Assembly (NCBI RefSeq): GCF_019218745.1
Contig: NZ_JAHUXA010000001.1
Coordinates: 434,001 to 498,000, forward strand
Length of the DNA: 64,000 bases
DNA from: Enterobacter sp. ENT03
Lineage (GTDB): Bacteria > Pseudomonadota > Gammaproteobacteria > Enterobacterales > Enterobacteriaceae
Direction of reading: 5' to 3'
Of this stretch, positions 42,969 through 53,389 are shown one piece after another. Made by a program: the position numbers and the translations under genes. The notes under the pieces are model-generated. The model was not told the DNA's origin. It saw nothing but the letters and a program-made list of their open reading frames with translations, and did no database searches. Position 1 is the first letter of the stretch. Every line of letters starts with the position of its first letter.

Positions 42969-43487
42969 ATGGTAGATAAACGCGAATCCTATACGAAAGA
43001 AGACCTTCTTGCCTCTGGCCGTGGTGAACTGTTTGGCGAAAAAGGCCCACAGTTACCGGCACCTAACATGCTGATGATGGACCGTGTCGTCAAGATGACG
43101 GAAAAAGGCGGCAATTTCGATAAAGGTTATGTTGAAGCAGAGCTGGATATTAATCCGGACATGTGGTTCTTCGGTTGCCACTTCATTGGCGATCCGGTGA
43201 TGCCGGGCTGCCTGGGCCTGGATGCGATGTGGCAGCTGGTAGGCTTTTACCTCGGCTGGCTGGGCGGTGAAGGCAAAGGCCGTGCGCTGGGTGTAGGTGA
43301 AGTGAAATTCACCGGTCAGGTTCTGCCGACTGCGAAAAAAGTCACTTATCGCATTCACTTCAAGCGTATTGTTAACCGTCGTCTGATTATGGGCCTGGCG
43401 GATGGCGAAGTGCTGGTTGATGGTCGCGTGATTTACACGGCAAACGATTTGAAAGTTGGGCTGTTCCAGGATACGTCTGCATTCTGA
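42969..43487 (+). CDS. fabA: FabA, 3-hydroxydecanoyl-ACP dehydratase/isomerase
   Basis: FabA dehydrates 3-hydroxydecanoyl-ACP and isomerises trans-2 to cis-3-decenoyl-ACP, the committed step to unsaturated fatty acids. The 172-residue hot-dog-fold protein has catalytic His71 in [12 protein letters not shown] and Asp85 in [10 protein letters not shown]. It is virtually identical to E. coli FabA. It has a FadR/FabR-controlled promoter upstream and a strong terminator downstream. Confidence 0.97.
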   Translation: MVDKRESYTKEDLLASGRGELFGEKGPQLPAPNMLMMDRVVKMTEKGGNFDKGYVEAELDINPDMWFFGCHFIGDPVMPGCLGLDAMWQLVGFYLGWLGGEGKGRALGVGEVKFTGQVLPTAKKVTYRIHFKRIVNRRLIMGLADGEVLVDGRVIYTANDLKVGLFQDTSAF

Positions 43488-43501
43488 TTGCCTTAACAGG
43501 C

Positions 43502-43526
43502 GAAACCTCCGCCAGGCGGAGGTTTC
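43502..43526 (+). terminator. Terminator of fabA
   Basis: GAAACCTCCG and CGGAGGTTTC form a perfect 10-bp stem 14 bases after the fabA stop. It also faces the end of the convergent rmf gene. Confidence 0.75.
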
Positions 43527-43543
43527 TTACTAAAGAGACAGAA

Positions 43544-43711
43544 TCAGGCGATTACTGTCCTGACCTCCATGGCTTCTCGCCAGCCTCCAAGCCAGTATGA
43601 CCTCTGATTCAGCGTCTGGTAAGGACATAGTTCTTTTGAGCGTCCGGCAATACCGGCCTGATACCCTCGTTGATGTGCCCGTTCCAGGCGATCTCGTTTT
43701 TGTCTCTTCAT
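43544..43711 (-). CDS. rmf: Ribosome modulation factor
   Basis: RMF dimerises 70S ribosomes into inactive 100S particles in stationary phase and on (p)ppGpp accumulation. This 55-residue basic protein, MKRQKRDRLERAHQRGYQAG onwards, ends REAMEVRTVIA and is nearly identical to E. coli RMF apart from the last few residues. It is convergent with fabA. The GAGG ribosome site is close to the ATG. Confidence 0.95.
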   Translation of the reverse strand: MKRQKRDRLERAHQRGYQAGIAGRSKELCPYQTLNQRSYWLGGWREAMEVRTVIA

Positions 43712-43912
43712 GCCTCGTTTCCCTCATTTTTTGAGTCTCGTGGAAAAGAAAACAGTGATTACAAAATGCGCAATCACGTCTCTTTTGTAACGCGGTTGCG
43801 CGGCATCGTCAATGCTCAAAATTCATACCATTGTCATAAATGTGAGGTATGCAGAACTTCATTTGTACAAAAAGTGTGAGACGGAACAAGTAAATGCCCG
43901 GTATAGCGCCAT

Positions 43913-43951
43913 AAAAAAACCGCCGTTGCGTAAGCAAAACGGCGGTTTTTT
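43913..43951. terminator. Terminator of the pqi operon
   Basis: ACCGCCGTT and AACGGCGGT form a 9-bp stem, flanked by seven A residues on the left and six T residues on the right. It can therefore work in both directions, and it ends the long leftward rlmL-uup-pqiABC unit. Confidence 0.88.
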
Positions 43952-43965
43952 AGGATTAATTGCAA

Positions 43966-44532
43966 TCAGGGCAGACGGTTAAGTTCCCGCGCGATGTCGC
44001 CCGCTTCACGGCTCCAGGCTTCACCCAATACTTTGACCATCGCATCATACCCATCCTGCTGCTGCGCCATCTCAATATGGAACGGCCGTTTGAGAAGTTG
44101 CCCCTGATGGTTCAGCAACCACTCACCGCTGACAATCACCCGCCCATCATAACGCCCATGGAAACCCGTAACGGAGACGTTCAGCGTATCCTGCTCATTA
44201 CCGAGCGGCGTTGAAGCGACCACCCAGCCGGGCAACTGCTGACTGAGATTCGCCACCAGCGTCGTGCGCAGCTGCTGATCGAGCGGACTGGCCCACAAGT
44301 TTTGTGTGCCGATAGCGTATTTTACCTCGCTGGTCTGATACACCACGCCATTGCCCGCCAGATAATCCGGCACGGACACCTGCTCTACCCACAACAGTCG
44401 ACTGGCCGGACCGTTCTGGCGCTGCGCCGTGTTCTGATGCGGCGTTGGCAACTGATAATAATTTGTCTCTTCGACGTTGCTGCTACAGGCCGCCAGCAGT
44501 AGCGTCGCGGCGATGACTAATCCATTTTTCAT
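43966..44532 (-). CDS. pqiC: PqiC, outer-membrane lipoprotein of the Pqi lipid transport system
   Basis: PqiC (YmbA) is an outer-membrane lipoprotein that works with PqiA and PqiB in envelope lipid transport. The 188-residue protein has a lipobox LLLAACSS with acylated Cys near residue 16. The rest is an ABC-transporter auxiliary lipoprotein fold (DUF330). Its start overlaps the pqiB stop by four bases. Confidence 0.94.
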   Translation of the reverse strand: MKNGLVIAATLLLAACSSNVEETNYYQLPTPHQNTAQRQNGPASRLLWVEQVSVPDYLAGNGVVYQTSEVKYAIGTQNLWASPLDQQLRTTLVANLSQQLPGWVVASTPLGNEQDTLNVSVTGFHGRYDGRVIVSGEWLLNHQGQLLKRPFHIEMAQQQDGYDAMVKVLGEAWSREAGDIARELNRLP

Positions 44533-46169
44533 TGTTTTGCCCTCTTAGGCTCAGGATCTTTTTTGTCCTTCGCTTCAAATACCAGCGCATTGCTTTTGGT
44601 GTTCAGCGTTTTCAGTACCGGTTGCAGTTCACGCAGTACCTGATCCAGTCGCTGCATATCCGCCACCATTTTGTTATAAGCCGCCGATCCCGGCTGGAAG
44701 CCCTGCATGCTGCGGTTCAGCTCGCGTAGCGTTTTCTGCATATCCGCCGGCAACTGTTGCGCGGACTGGCTGGCGGTGATCTTGTTGAGATTATCCAGCG
44801 TCGTTTGCAGGCGACGCATGGTGCGCTGGGTTTCATTAAGCGAACTCGTCGCCTGTTCAATCATTGGATTCAGCGGCAGATTGTTGATCTTATCCAGCGT
44901 ATCCATCAGGCGTTGCTGGATCTGGGCCAGCCCACCGCTGACGGTTGGAATAATTTCATAACCCGAATATTTACGGATCCCGGTTATCGGCGGCTCTTTC
45001 GGATAGAAATCCATATCAATGTACAGCGCGCCAGTAACCAGATTGCCCGTTTTCAGCGCACCACGCAGACCGCTTTTCAGCAGCTCATTGATGTGGGACT
45101 TAATATTCGGCATTTCACCAAGCTGGCTGGCAAGCCGCTCCGGTTCAATACGGATCAGAATCGGAATGCGATAGTCGTTGTCCAGCGCCTGTTTCATACC
45201 TGGCATCATCGCCGGAACTTTGCTGACGGTACCAATGCGAATACCGCGGAATTCAACTGGTGCGCCCGTTTGCAGGCCACGAATCGAATCCTTGAAGAAC
45301 ATCAGATAGTCGATGTGGTCGGTATAGAGCGATTCCTGAATGCTGCGCTGATCGTCAAACAGCGTGAAGGCCGTTTTTTCCGACACTGGCGTGCCCAGAT
45401 CGATACCTTCCGGCACGTCAAAGCTGACGCCGCCGCCAAACAGCGTGGTCAGTGAGCCCATCTCGACGCGCATGCCGGCAGACGTCAGATCCACCGCAAT
45501 ACCGCTGTCTTTCCAGAAGCGCACGTTGCTGGTCACCAGGCGGTCGTTCGGCGCATTGATAAACAGCTGATAGCTGATGGTGCGCTTTACCGAATCAAAG
45601 GTACTGGTTTCTACCGAGCCAACGCGATAGCCGCGAAACAGCACCGGATCGCCCGGCGACAGCTGTCCTGCTTTTTTACTGTCGAGGATCACCCGGATAC
45701 CTTTCGCATCCGGCGGTGCCAGCGGCGGTGCATCCAGCAACTGATAGCTTTCCGGCTGTGCGCCCTTTTTACCGGGCTGGAGTTCAATGTAAGCCCCGGA
45801 CAGCAGCGTACCCAGCCCGCTGATCCCCTCGCGGCCAACCTGCGGTTTGACAACCCAGAACACTGAGTCGCCATGCAGCAGTTTACTCATATCGGCATTC
45901 AGGCGCGCTTTAATCTCCACGCGCTTGAGATCGTCTGTCAGGGTGGCAGATTCCACTACGCCGACGTTAATGCTGCGGCTTTTAATGGTGGTTTTACCCG
46001 CCTCAATACCCTCGGCATTCGCGGTGATCAGTGTGACTACCGGCCCCTGATGGCTATAGTGATAAAACAGGATCCAGGCGCCGATAAGCGCGGTCACGAT
46101 GGGGAAGATCCACACCGGCGACCAGCTTTTTACCTTTTGCACCTTTGCTTCCCCACTTTTCGTCTCCAT
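44529..46169 (-). CDS. pqiB: PqiB, MCE-domain bridge protein
   Basis: PqiB forms hexameric stacked MCE rings with a long coiled-coil needle that spans the periplasm for lipid transfer. The 546-residue protein has one N-terminal membrane helix (WSPVWIFPIVTALIGAWILF, about 15-34), three MCE domains and a C-terminal coiled coil (about 430-520). The length equals that of E. coli. The start at 46169 lies four bases after the pqiA stop. In-frame upstream ATGs overlap pqiA. Confidence 0.95.
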   Translation of the reverse strand: METKSGEAKVQKVKSWSPVWIFPIVTALIGAWILFYHYSHQGPVVTLITANAEGIEAGKTTIKSRSINVGVVESATLTDDLKRVEIKARLNADMSKLLHGDSVFWVVKPQVGREGISGLGTLLSGAYIELQPGKKGAQPESYQLLDAPPLAPPDAKGIRVILDSKKAGQLSPGDPVLFRGYRVGSVETSTFDSVKRTISYQLFINAPNDRLVTSNVRFWKDSGIAVDLTSAGMRVEMGSLTTLFGGGVSFDVPEGIDLGTPVSEKTAFTLFDDQRSIQESLYTDHIDYLMFFKDSIRGLQTGAPVEFRGIRIGTVSKVPAMMPGMKQALDNDYRIPILIRIEPERLASQLGEMPNIKSHINELLKSGLRGALKTGNLVTGALYIDMDFYPKEPPITGIRKYSGYEIIPTVSGGLAQIQQRLMDTLDKINNLPLNPMIEQATSSLNETQRTMRRLQTTLDNLNKITASQSAQQLPADMQKTLRELNRSMQGFQPGSAAYNKMVADMQRLDQVLRELQPVLKTLNTKSNALVFEAKDKKDPEPKRAKQ

Positions 46170-46173
46170 GTTT

Positions 46174-47427
46174 TTACCACTCCTCATGGCTTGATTCTGG
46201 TTCACGATCCCAGGACAGCCGAGGATCGAAAGTCATTGCCGCAAACATGGTCATGATGACCACCAGCGCAAACATCAATGCGCCCATTGCGGGGTATATG
46301 TTCATAAGGCCGCCGATGCGCACCAGCGCGGATAGCACGGCGATAACAAAAACGTCAATCATTGACCAGCGACCGACAAATTCCACGACTTCATAAATCA
46401 GGTGCATCCGCTCGCTGTCGCGCCTGCCGTGGCCTTTTGCATCCCAGCACAGCCAGCCAAGGGCGATCATTTTCAGCGTTGGCACCATAATACTGGCGAT
46501 AAAAATGACCAGCGCGACCGGATACGATCCCTCCCCCCACAGCAAAATAACCCCGGCCAGAATGGTCGAAGGCATTTTGTCCCCCAGCAGATCGGTGATC
46601 ATGATCGGCAGAATATTGGCAGGCAGGTAAAGCATGATAGAGGTGATGAGCAGCGCCATCGTCCATTGCAGGCTGTTTCTGCGCCGTACATAACCACGGG
46701 TATGACAGCGTGGGCACTTGCGCAAATCTGCGGGCAGTATCGCAGTGCAGCACGGACAAGATCGTAACCCCTGACGGATCCCGGTGATGCCCGGCGTTAG
46801 CGGTTGGCTCAACGGTGGAATGTGCGCGAGATCGTCCCACAACCAGCGTCGATCGACGCACTGAAAAGCACGCAGTTGCAGCAAACAGAACAGGCACCAG
46901 GGGATAAAACTGCTGCCGACGCCGATGTCGCCGTAAGCCATCAGCTTCACAAAACTCACCAGCACGCCGGCGAGAAAAATTTCCGCCATTCCCCAGGATT
47001 TTAACTGGAAGAACACGCGCGCCAGATAAGCCTGCCAGCGCCAGGGCAGAGAGACGCGATTAACCAGCAACAGAATCGACACCAGGCCAAAAGCCGGGAC
47101 AAGCTGGACAAACAGCAAGAAAAAGGTGCCGAGGCTGGCGTAATCTTCCGAGAACATCACGCCAGGGATTTCCATCAGCGTCACCTCACTGGTGACACCG
47201 GCAACTTTCATATTGATAAAGGGGAAGAGATTGGCCAGCAACAGCATGAACAGCGCCACCAGCGCATAGGCGGTGGGGCGCTGACGTGGCTCAGTCCACC
47301 GGGTGGTCAGCGTATGTCCACAGCGAGGACAGTCTGCTTTATGACCGTCCTCAAGCGCGGGAAGTGCCACCAGCAAGTCACACTGAGAACACAAAATGTG
47401 CCGGGTGGCATGATGGTGATCGCACAT
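46174..47427 (-). CDS. pqiA: PqiA, inner-membrane component of the Pqi system
   Basis: PqiA is a paraquat-inducible integral membrane protein of 417 residues with two repeated halves. Each half starts with a zinc-ribbon-like CxxC pair (LCSQCDLLV, CPRCGH; then CPCCTA, CPRCHTRG) followed by four membrane helices. Length and order equal those of E. coli. It starts 14 bases after uup. In E. coli the operon also has a SoxS-controlled promoter inside uup, which I did not try to locate. Confidence 0.95.
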   Translation of the reverse strand: MCDHHHATRHILCSQCDLLVALPALEDGHKADCPRCGHTLTTRWTEPRQRPTAYALVALFMLLLANLFPFINMKVAGVTSEVTLMEIPGVMFSEDYASLGTFFLLFVQLVPAFGLVSILLLVNRVSLPWRWQAYLARVFFQLKSWGMAEIFLAGVLVSFVKLMAYGDIGVGSSFIPWCLFCLLQLRAFQCVDRRWLWDDLAHIPPLSQPLTPGITGIRQGLRSCPCCTAILPADLRKCPRCHTRGYVRRRNSLQWTMALLITSIMLYLPANILPIMITDLLGDKMPSTILAGVILLWGEGSYPVALVIFIASIMVPTLKMIALGWLCWDAKGHGRRDSERMHLIYEVVEFVGRWSMIDVFVIAVLSALVRIGGLMNIYPAMGALMFALVVIMTMFAAMTFDPRLSWDREPESSHEEW

Positions 47428-47441
47428 ACGTTTATCCTGAA

Positions 47442-49349
47442 TTATGCGCCGTTTTTAAGGGCCTCAAGGTATTCCCAACGCTCAAAAGCTTCTTCCAGCG
47501 CCTGTTCAGCCTGCGCCATATCGGCCAGCACTTTTTGCGTATGGTCATGAGGTTGACTGAAGAATGCCCCGTCAGCCACCTGAGCCTGAAGCGCGCTCAG
47601 TTCTGCTTCCAGCGTTTCAAGGCGCTGAGGAAGCTGCTCAAGTTCGCGCTGCAGGTTATAGCTTAGTTTGTTAGCGGTGCGTTTGACAGTTTCTGCTTTC
47701 GGGGCAGCCACGTCCGCATTTTTTTTCGTAATTGCCTGTTTATGCGCCAGTGACGCCGCCTGTTGACCACGCGCGTCCTGATAACCGCCGACATAACGAC
47801 CAATACGCCCTTCGCCTTCGAAGATCCAGCATTCGGTCACGGTGTTATCCACAAACTGACGATCGTGGCTGACCAGCATAACGGTGCCCTGGTAGCCGTC
47901 GATAAGCTCTTCCAGCAGTTCGAGGGTTTCCACATCCAGGTCGTTGGTCGGTTCATCGAGGATCAGCAAGTTGCTGGGCTTGAGGAACAGACGCGCCAGC
48001 AGCAGGCGGTTACGCTCACCGCCGGACAGCGCGCGCACAGGCGTCATGGCGCGTTTCGGATGGAACAGGAAGTCCTGCAGATAACCAAGAACATGGCGCG
48101 GTTTACCGTTCACCATCACTTCCTGTTTACCTTCGGAAAGGTTATCCATCACGGTTCTGTCGGGATCGAGTTCCGCACGATGCTGATCAAAATAGGCCAC
48201 TTCCAGTTTGGTGCCACAGTGGACGCGGCCACTGTCGGCCTGCAATTGCGCGAGCATCAGCTTCAGCAGCGTGGTTTTACCGCAGCCGTTCGGCCCGATA
48301 AGCGCGATCTTGTCGCCACGCTGTACCTGTGCGGAAAAATCCTTCACCAACACTTTGCCGTCAACGCTGTAGTTGACGTTTTCCATTTCGAAGACAATTT
48401 TGCCGGAGCGGGAGGCCTCTTCGACCTGCATTTTCGCGCTGCCCATCACTTCACGGCGTTCGCCACGCTCGCGACGCATCGCTTTCAGGGCGCGTACACG
48501 GCCTTCATTACGTGTACGACGTGCTTTGATGCCCTGGCGGATCCACACTTCTTCCTGCGCCAGTTTGCGGTCAAATTCGGCGTTCTGTAACTCTTCCACG
48601 CGCAGCGCTTCTTCTTTCTCCAGCAGATACTGATCGTAGCTGCCCGGATAAGTCACCAGCTTGCCGCGATCCAGATCGACAATGCGCGTCGCCATATTGC
48701 GAATAAATGAACGGTCGTGAGAAATAAAGATAATGGTACCGTTGAAGGTTTTCAGGAAACCTTCCAGCCAGTCGATGGTTTCAATGTCGAGGTGGTTGGT
48801 CGGTTCGTCCAGCAGCAGCACGCGCGGGTTACTCACCAGCGCACGGCCCAGCGCGGCTTTACGCAGCCAGCCGCCGGACAGCGACGCCAGCGCCATATCC
48901 GCTTCCAGGCCGATCTGCTCCAGCACTTCGTTGATACGGTTTTCAAGCTGCCACAGGCCGTGGTGATCGAGCAGATCCTGCAGACGCGCCATCTCGTTAA
49001 GGTTTTTCTCGCTGGGATCGGTCATCACCAGATGAGAAACCTCATGGTAGGCCTTGAGATATTCCGCCTGCTCAGAGATGCCTTCCGCTACGAAATCGTA
49101 CACGCTGCCCGCCACATCGCGGGGCGGGTCCTGTTGCAGACGCGCCACGACCAGATCCTGTTCGTAGACAATACGCCCGTCGTCCAGACTCAGTTCGCGG
49201 TTGAGAATTTTCATCAGCGTCGATTTACCGGCGCCGTTACGACCTACCAGACACACGCGCTCGTTATCTTCGATGTGCAGTTCGGTGTTATCCAGAAGCG
49301 GCGCATCGCTGAACGACAGCCAGGCACCGTGCATACTAATTAATGACAT
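47442..49349 (-). CDS. uup: Uup, ABC-F ATPase
   Basis: Uup is a soluble ABC-F protein linked to ribosome function and to suppression of transposon excision. The 635-residue protein has two ATP-binding cassettes: Walker A GRNGAGKS near 36-43 and GPNGCGKT near 353-360, with signatures LSGGW and LSGGERNRL. A C-terminal coiled-coil DNA-binding domain follows (about 550-630). The length equals that of E. coli. It starts 12 bases after rlmL. Confidence 0.95.
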   Translation of the reverse strand: MSLISMHGAWLSFSDAPLLDNTELHIEDNERVCLVGRNGAGKSTLMKILNRELSLDDGRIVYEQDLVVARLQQDPPRDVAGSVYDFVAEGISEQAEYLKAYHEVSHLVMTDPSEKNLNEMARLQDLLDHHGLWQLENRINEVLEQIGLEADMALASLSGGWLRKAALGRALVSNPRVLLLDEPTNHLDIETIDWLEGFLKTFNGTIIFISHDRSFIRNMATRIVDLDRGKLVTYPGSYDQYLLEKEEALRVEELQNAEFDRKLAQEEVWIRQGIKARRTRNEGRVRALKAMRRERGERREVMGSAKMQVEEASRSGKIVFEMENVNYSVDGKVLVKDFSAQVQRGDKIALIGPNGCGKTTLLKLMLAQLQADSGRVHCGTKLEVAYFDQHRAELDPDRTVMDNLSEGKQEVMVNGKPRHVLGYLQDFLFHPKRAMTPVRALSGGERNRLLLARLFLKPSNLLILDEPTNDLDVETLELLEELIDGYQGTVMLVSHDRQFVDNTVTECWIFEGEGRIGRYVGGYQDARGQQAASLAHKQAITKKNADVAAPKAETVKRTANKLSYNLQRELEQLPQRLETLEAELSALQAQVADGAFFSQPHDHTQKVLADMAQAEQALEEAFERWEYLEALKNGA

Positions 49350-49361
49350 TTATTCTTCCTT

Positions 49362-51473
49362 TCAGGCTGAGGTGATCAGCCAGCAATTGTGGATCTGACG
49401 GTTGCGGGCGAAATCCTGCGACTGTGTTTTTTGCGTGATTTCTTGTGCTTTCAGTCCGAGCTCAGCCAGACCGTCGTGATCCATACGGAAACCGCGTTTG
49501 TTGTTCGAGAACATAATGGTGCCGCCTTGACGCAGCAGACGTTTCAGATCTTTCATCAGGCGCAGGTGATCGCGCTGTACATCGAACGCATCTTCCATTC
49601 TTTTTGAGTTAGAGAATGTCGGTGGATCGATGAAGATCAGATCAAACTGTTCGTCGGTATCGCGCAGCCAGGCCAGGCAATCGGCCTGGATCAGGCGGTG
49701 CGCGCGACCGCTTAAATTGTTCAGACGCAGGTTGCGCTCGGCCCACTCCAGATAGGTGCGGGACATGTCCACAGTAGTGGTAGATTTCGCGCCGCCAAGA
49801 CCTGCGTGGACGCTGGCGCTGCCGGTATAGGCAAAGAGGTTAAGGAAGTCTTTACCTTTGCTCATCTGGCCGAGCATACGGCGGGCGATACGGTGATCGA
49901 GGAACAGGCCGGTATCCAGATAATCGGTCAGGTTAACCCACAGGCGCGCGTTGTATTCGCTCACCTGCATGAAATCGCCCTTCTCGTTCATCTTCTGATA
50001 CTGGCTTTTGCCCTTCTGTCGTTCACGGGTTTTCAGCACCAGCTTGTTCGGGGCGATGCCCAGCACGGCGATGGTGGCCGAAATAATATCGAACAGGCGC
50101 TGACGGGCTTTCTGCGGATCCACGGTTTTCGGCGGCGCGTACTCCTGCACCACCACAGAATCAGCGTAGCGATCGACCGCCACGTTGTACTCCGGTAAAT
50201 CGGCGTCATACAGGCGATAGCATTCGATCCCTTCCTGACGGGCCCATTTTTCCAGTTTTTTGACGTTTTTACGCAGGCGGTTGGCGTAATCTTCCGCCAT
50301 CGATGCGCTGCCCTGCGCATCAGCGCTGGTCACGGCAATTGCGTAGTTTTTCTGTACGCAGTCCAGCGGGCCGTTTTTGGCCTTGAACTGGCGATCGGCG
50401 CGCAGTTGCAGGCAGTTAAGCAGATCCGGCGAAGCGCTGAACAGCGATAAGTTCCAGCCGCCGAACTGACTTTTGATGATACGTCCCAGCGTGCTGTGCA
50501 GCGCAATCAGCGCCGGTTCGCTGTCCAGACGTTCGCCGTACGGCGGGTTGCTGAGGATGGTCCCGGTCGGGCCTTCCGGCAGCGGGTTTGTCAGTTTAGC
50601 GACGTCTTTCACGTCAAAAGCGATCAGCTCGCCCACGCCAGCACGACGGGCGTTGCTGCGGGCGCGTTCAATCACGCGGCTGTCGTTATCGGAGCCGTAA
50701 AAACGCGAGCCATAATCCGCGAGACCTTTACGGGCGCGCACCTGAGCTTCGGCTTTTACTTCTTTCCAGATGGCCTCGTCATGCTGCGCCCAGCCGTTGA
50801 ATCCCCAGTGCCCGCGATGCAGGCCCGGCGCGCGATCGGTGGCGTACATTGCCGCTTCAATCAGCAGCGTACCGGAACCGCACATCGGATCGAGCAGCGG
50901 TGTGCCCGGCTGCCAGCCAGAGCGCATAACAATAGCGGCGGCGAGGCTTTCTTTGATCGGCGCAAGGCCGGTGCCGTCACGGTAGCCACGCTGGTGCAGG
51001 CCTTCACCGCTCAGATCCAGCGCAATATGCGCGGTGTCTTTGTTCAGCCAGACGTTAATACGCAGGTCCGGTTTTTCGCGATCGACGTTCGGACGTTCCA
51101 TATTTTTACGCGTGAAGCTATCGACGATGGCGTCTTTGACCTTCAGCGCACCGTACTGGCTGTTACGAATGGTCTCGTTCAGCCCGCTGAAGTGCACGGC
51201 AAAGGTGGCGCCAGGGCTGAAAATCTCCGTCCAGTCGATCGCCTGCACCCCGAGATAGAGGTCAAGGTCGCTGTAAACCTTGCACTCGCTCATCGGCATC
51301 ATGATGCGCGAAGCCAGACGACTCCACATCAGGCTCTGGTAGACGAGCCGGGTATCCCCCTCAAAATGGACACCACCCTGAACCACCTGAGCATTCTGCC
51401 CGCCCAGGCTTTCCAGTTCAGTTTTTAACAGCTCTTCCAGCCCGCGGGCCGTACTGGCAAACAGAGAAATCAT
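49362..51473 (-). CDS. rlmL: RlmL (RlmKL), bifunctional 23S rRNA methyltransferase
   Basis: RlmL makes m2G2445 and m7G2069 in 23S rRNA. The 703-residue protein has an N-terminal THUMP domain (about 45-155), the RlmL methyltransferase domain with [14 protein letters not shown] and LSNPPYGER, and the C-terminal RlmK domain with [17 protein letters not shown] and [10 protein letters not shown]. One residue longer than E. coli. It is the first gene of the leftward unit ending at pqiC. Confidence 0.95.
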   Translation of the reverse strand: MISLFASTARGLEELLKTELESLGGQNAQVVQGGVHFEGDTRLVYQSLMWSRLASRIMMPMSECKVYSDLDLYLGVQAIDWTEIFSPGATFAVHFSGLNETIRNSQYGALKVKDAIVDSFTRKNMERPNVDREKPDLRINVWLNKDTAHIALDLSGEGLHQRGYRDGTGLAPIKESLAAAIVMRSGWQPGTPLLDPMCGSGTLLIEAAMYATDRAPGLHRGHWGFNGWAQHDEAIWKEVKAEAQVRARKGLADYGSRFYGSDNDSRVIERARSNARRAGVGELIAFDVKDVAKLTNPLPEGPTGTILSNPPYGERLDSEPALIALHSTLGRIIKSQFGGWNLSLFSASPDLLNCLQLRADRQFKAKNGPLDCVQKNYAIAVTSADAQGSASMAEDYANRLRKNVKKLEKWARQEGIECYRLYDADLPEYNVAVDRYADSVVVQEYAPPKTVDPQKARQRLFDIISATIAVLGIAPNKLVLKTRERQKGKSQYQKMNEKGDFMQVSEYNARLWVNLTDYLDTGLFLDHRIARRMLGQMSKGKDFLNLFAYTGSASVHAGLGGAKSTTTVDMSRTYLEWAERNLRLNNLSGRAHRLIQADCLAWLRDTDEQFDLIFIDPPTFSNSKRMEDAFDVQRDHLRLMKDLKRLLRQGGTIMFSNNKRGFRMDHDGLAELGLKAQEITQKTQSQDFARNRQIHNCWLITSA

Positions 51474-51573
51474 ATCGTCACTTATTCACTTAGAAAATTG
51501 TTGCGCATTATAGCTAATCTCAACGCTATGTCATAAAGTTGAGCGCTTATTTCCATATTCTGAAGAGGATGGC

Positions 51574-52683
51574 GTGGCAACCTTATCGCGGCTTTTCATT
51601 CACCCGGTTAAATCAATGCGCGGCACTGGCCTCACGCATGCCCTGGCGGACATCAGCGGACTGGCATTCGACCGCATTTTTATGGTCACTGAACCCGACG
51701 GCACCTTCATTACCGCCCGTCAATTTCCCGCGATGGTGCGCTTCACGCCCGCCCTGTTACCCGATGGCCTGCACCTGACCGCCCCCGACGGCAGCAGTGC
51801 GCTGGTGCGCTTTGCGGATTTCGATGCACAGCCTCACCCCACAGAAGTCTGGGGCAACCATTTTACGGCCTTTATTGCGCCTGCGGCGATAAACCAGTGG
51901 CTGAGTGGTTTTTTCGCCCGCGACGTACAACTACGCTGGGTTGGACCGCAACCGACGCGCCGGGTAAAACGCTTTGAAAGCGTGCCGCTCTCTTTCGCCG
52001 ACGGTTTTCCTTATCTGCTGGTCAACGAAGCCTCGCTTCGGGATCTTCAGCAGCGTTGCCCGGCGAGCGTACAAATGGAGCAGTTCCGACCCAATCTGGT
52101 GATCAGCGGTGCCGCAGCCTGGGAAGAAGACCGCTGGAAAGTGGTGCGCATCGGGGAGGTGATTTTTGACGTGGTGAAACCGTGCAGCCGCTGCATATTC
52201 ACCACCGTTAGCCCGGAGCGCGGACAAAAGCATCCCTCCGGTGAACCGCTCACCACGTTACAGGGCTTCCGTACCGCGCAGGATAACGGCGATGTGGATT
52301 TCGGCCAGAACCTGATCGCCCGCAACAGCGGCGTGATCCGCGTCGGTGATGAACTGACCGTGCTGGCCAGCGCGCCGGGCAAAGTCTATGGCGCAGGCAA
52401 CGTGGCCGCGACGCTGAAGGTAGATAAAGTTGATCCGTCGGGCGTGAGCATCGATTTTCAGGGGCAGGTGTTTACCGGCAACAATCAGCAGGTGTTACTT
52501 GAGCAACTAGAAAGTCAGGGGATCCGCGTACCCTATTCCTGTCGGGCGGGGATCTGCGGCTGTTGCCGGATCCGTTTAGTCGAGGGGGAAGTCAGTGCGC
52601 TGAAACAATCGGCAATTGGTGACGATGGCACCATTCTGAGTTGCAGCTGCATTCCCAAAACGGCGCTGAAACTGGAAGGTTAA
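51574..52683 (+). CDS. ycbX: YcbX, MOSC and 2Fe-2S domain protein
   Basis: YcbX detoxifies N-hydroxylated base analogues such as 6-hydroxylaminopurine by a molybdenum-cofactor-dependent route. The 369-residue protein has an N-terminal MOSC barrel domain, the MOSC domain with the conserved Cys in [12 protein letters not shown], and a C-terminal ferredoxin domain (CRAGICGCC, final CSC). The start is GTG with AGAGGA upstream. It overlaps the convergent zapC stop by four bases. Confidence 0.94.
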   Translation: MATLSRLFIHPVKSMRGTGLTHALADISGLAFDRIFMVTEPDGTFITARQFPAMVRFTPALLPDGLHLTAPDGSSALVRFADFDAQPHPTEVWGNHFTAFIAPAAINQWLSGFFARDVQLRWVGPQPTRRVKRFESVPLSFADGFPYLLVNEASLRDLQQRCPASVQMEQFRPNLVISGAAAWEEDRWKVVRIGEVIFDVVKPCSRCIFTTVSPERGQKHPSGEPLTTLQGFRTAQDNGDVDFGQNLIARNSGVIRVGDELTVLASAPGKVYGAGNVAATLKVDKVDPSGVSIDFQGQVFTGNNQQVLLEQLESQGIRVPYSCRAGICGCCRIRLVEGEVSALKQSAIGDDGTILSCSCIPKTALKLEG

Positions 52684-53222
52684 ACGGCCTGTTCGAGGCT
52701 GAAACTGGCGGTCATCGGCTGCGGTTTCAGCCTGTCATTCATCACTTTGATCGCATCGCCAAGCTGCATAGTGCGGCCGGCAATCATTACGCCCGGCTGC
52801 GCCAGCAAGCAGAGCGCGGCATTATCACCCGGTTCAACCACCAGCAGATTAACCTGCTCCGCGGTGTCGCTCAGCCAGACGCTGGCGGCTTCACCGGGCA
52901 GCGGCGCCCAGCGGTCGTTATGCGCCAGGAAGTGCCAGCTTTTCGGCATCTGTGGTTTCAGAAAACGGATCGCCACCAGCGCGTTCAGCACCAGTTCCGC
53001 CTGCTGTTCACGGTTCAGATCCAGGTAACGGCATTTTTCTTCGAAGGAGAAATAAAGCGCAGCATCTTCCACGCAAAAACCGGTCGGCGCAAAAGCATCC
53101 GGGGTTAACATGCGACGGGGAAAGCGGGAACGAAATAACATGCCATTGGCCAGATCGAGCATCATACGATCGTGCTCTTCATCAAAATACCAGCGCCAGT
53201 TATCGTCAGGTTTAATTCGCAT
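52680..53222 (-). CDS. zapC: ZapC, FtsZ-associated protein
   Basis: ZapC binds and bundles FtsZ polymers at the Z ring. The 180-residue length equals that of E. coli, and the conserved start [34 protein letters not shown] is present in full. It is convergent with ycbX. Confidence 0.94.
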   Translation of the reverse strand: MRIKPDDNWRWYFDEEHDRMMLDLANGMLFRSRFPRRMLTPDAFAPTGFCVEDAALYFSFEEKCRYLDLNREQQAELVLNALVAIRFLKPQMPKSWHFLAHNDRWAPLPGEAASVWLSDTAEQVNLLVVEPGDNAALCLLAQPGVMIAGRTMQLGDAIKVMNDRLKPQPMTASFSLEQAV

Positions 53223-53334
53223 ATTCCTCTCCCGTTCGCAAGCGTCCTGTTGCTTTTTTATCCCAGTTTGCCGCTTCGCTTATTGTGTAAATAATAAAAG
53301 ACCACAATGTTTAAATAAGCAACAACGACGGAAT

Positions 53335-53371
53335 ATAAAACAACCAGGGCCGGAAATAAAGCCCTGGTTGT
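53335..53371 (-). terminator. Terminator of pyrD
   Basis: ACAACCAGGGC and GCCCTGGTTGT form a perfect 11-bp stem, followed on the minus strand by TTTTAT. Confidence 0.82.
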
Positions 53372-53389
53372 GATTTAGCGGGAGAAACG

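Noticed and set aside
47763-48590. Plus-strand ORF of 275 codons opposite uup
   Set aside because: It is fully antisense to the conserved ABC-F gene uup and has no protein-like features of its own.
50496-51428. Plus-strand ORF of 310 codons opposite rlmL
   Set aside because: It lies fully antisense to the strongly conserved rlmL gene, has no ribosome site or recognisable domain, and is explained by the GC-rich codon pattern of rlmL.
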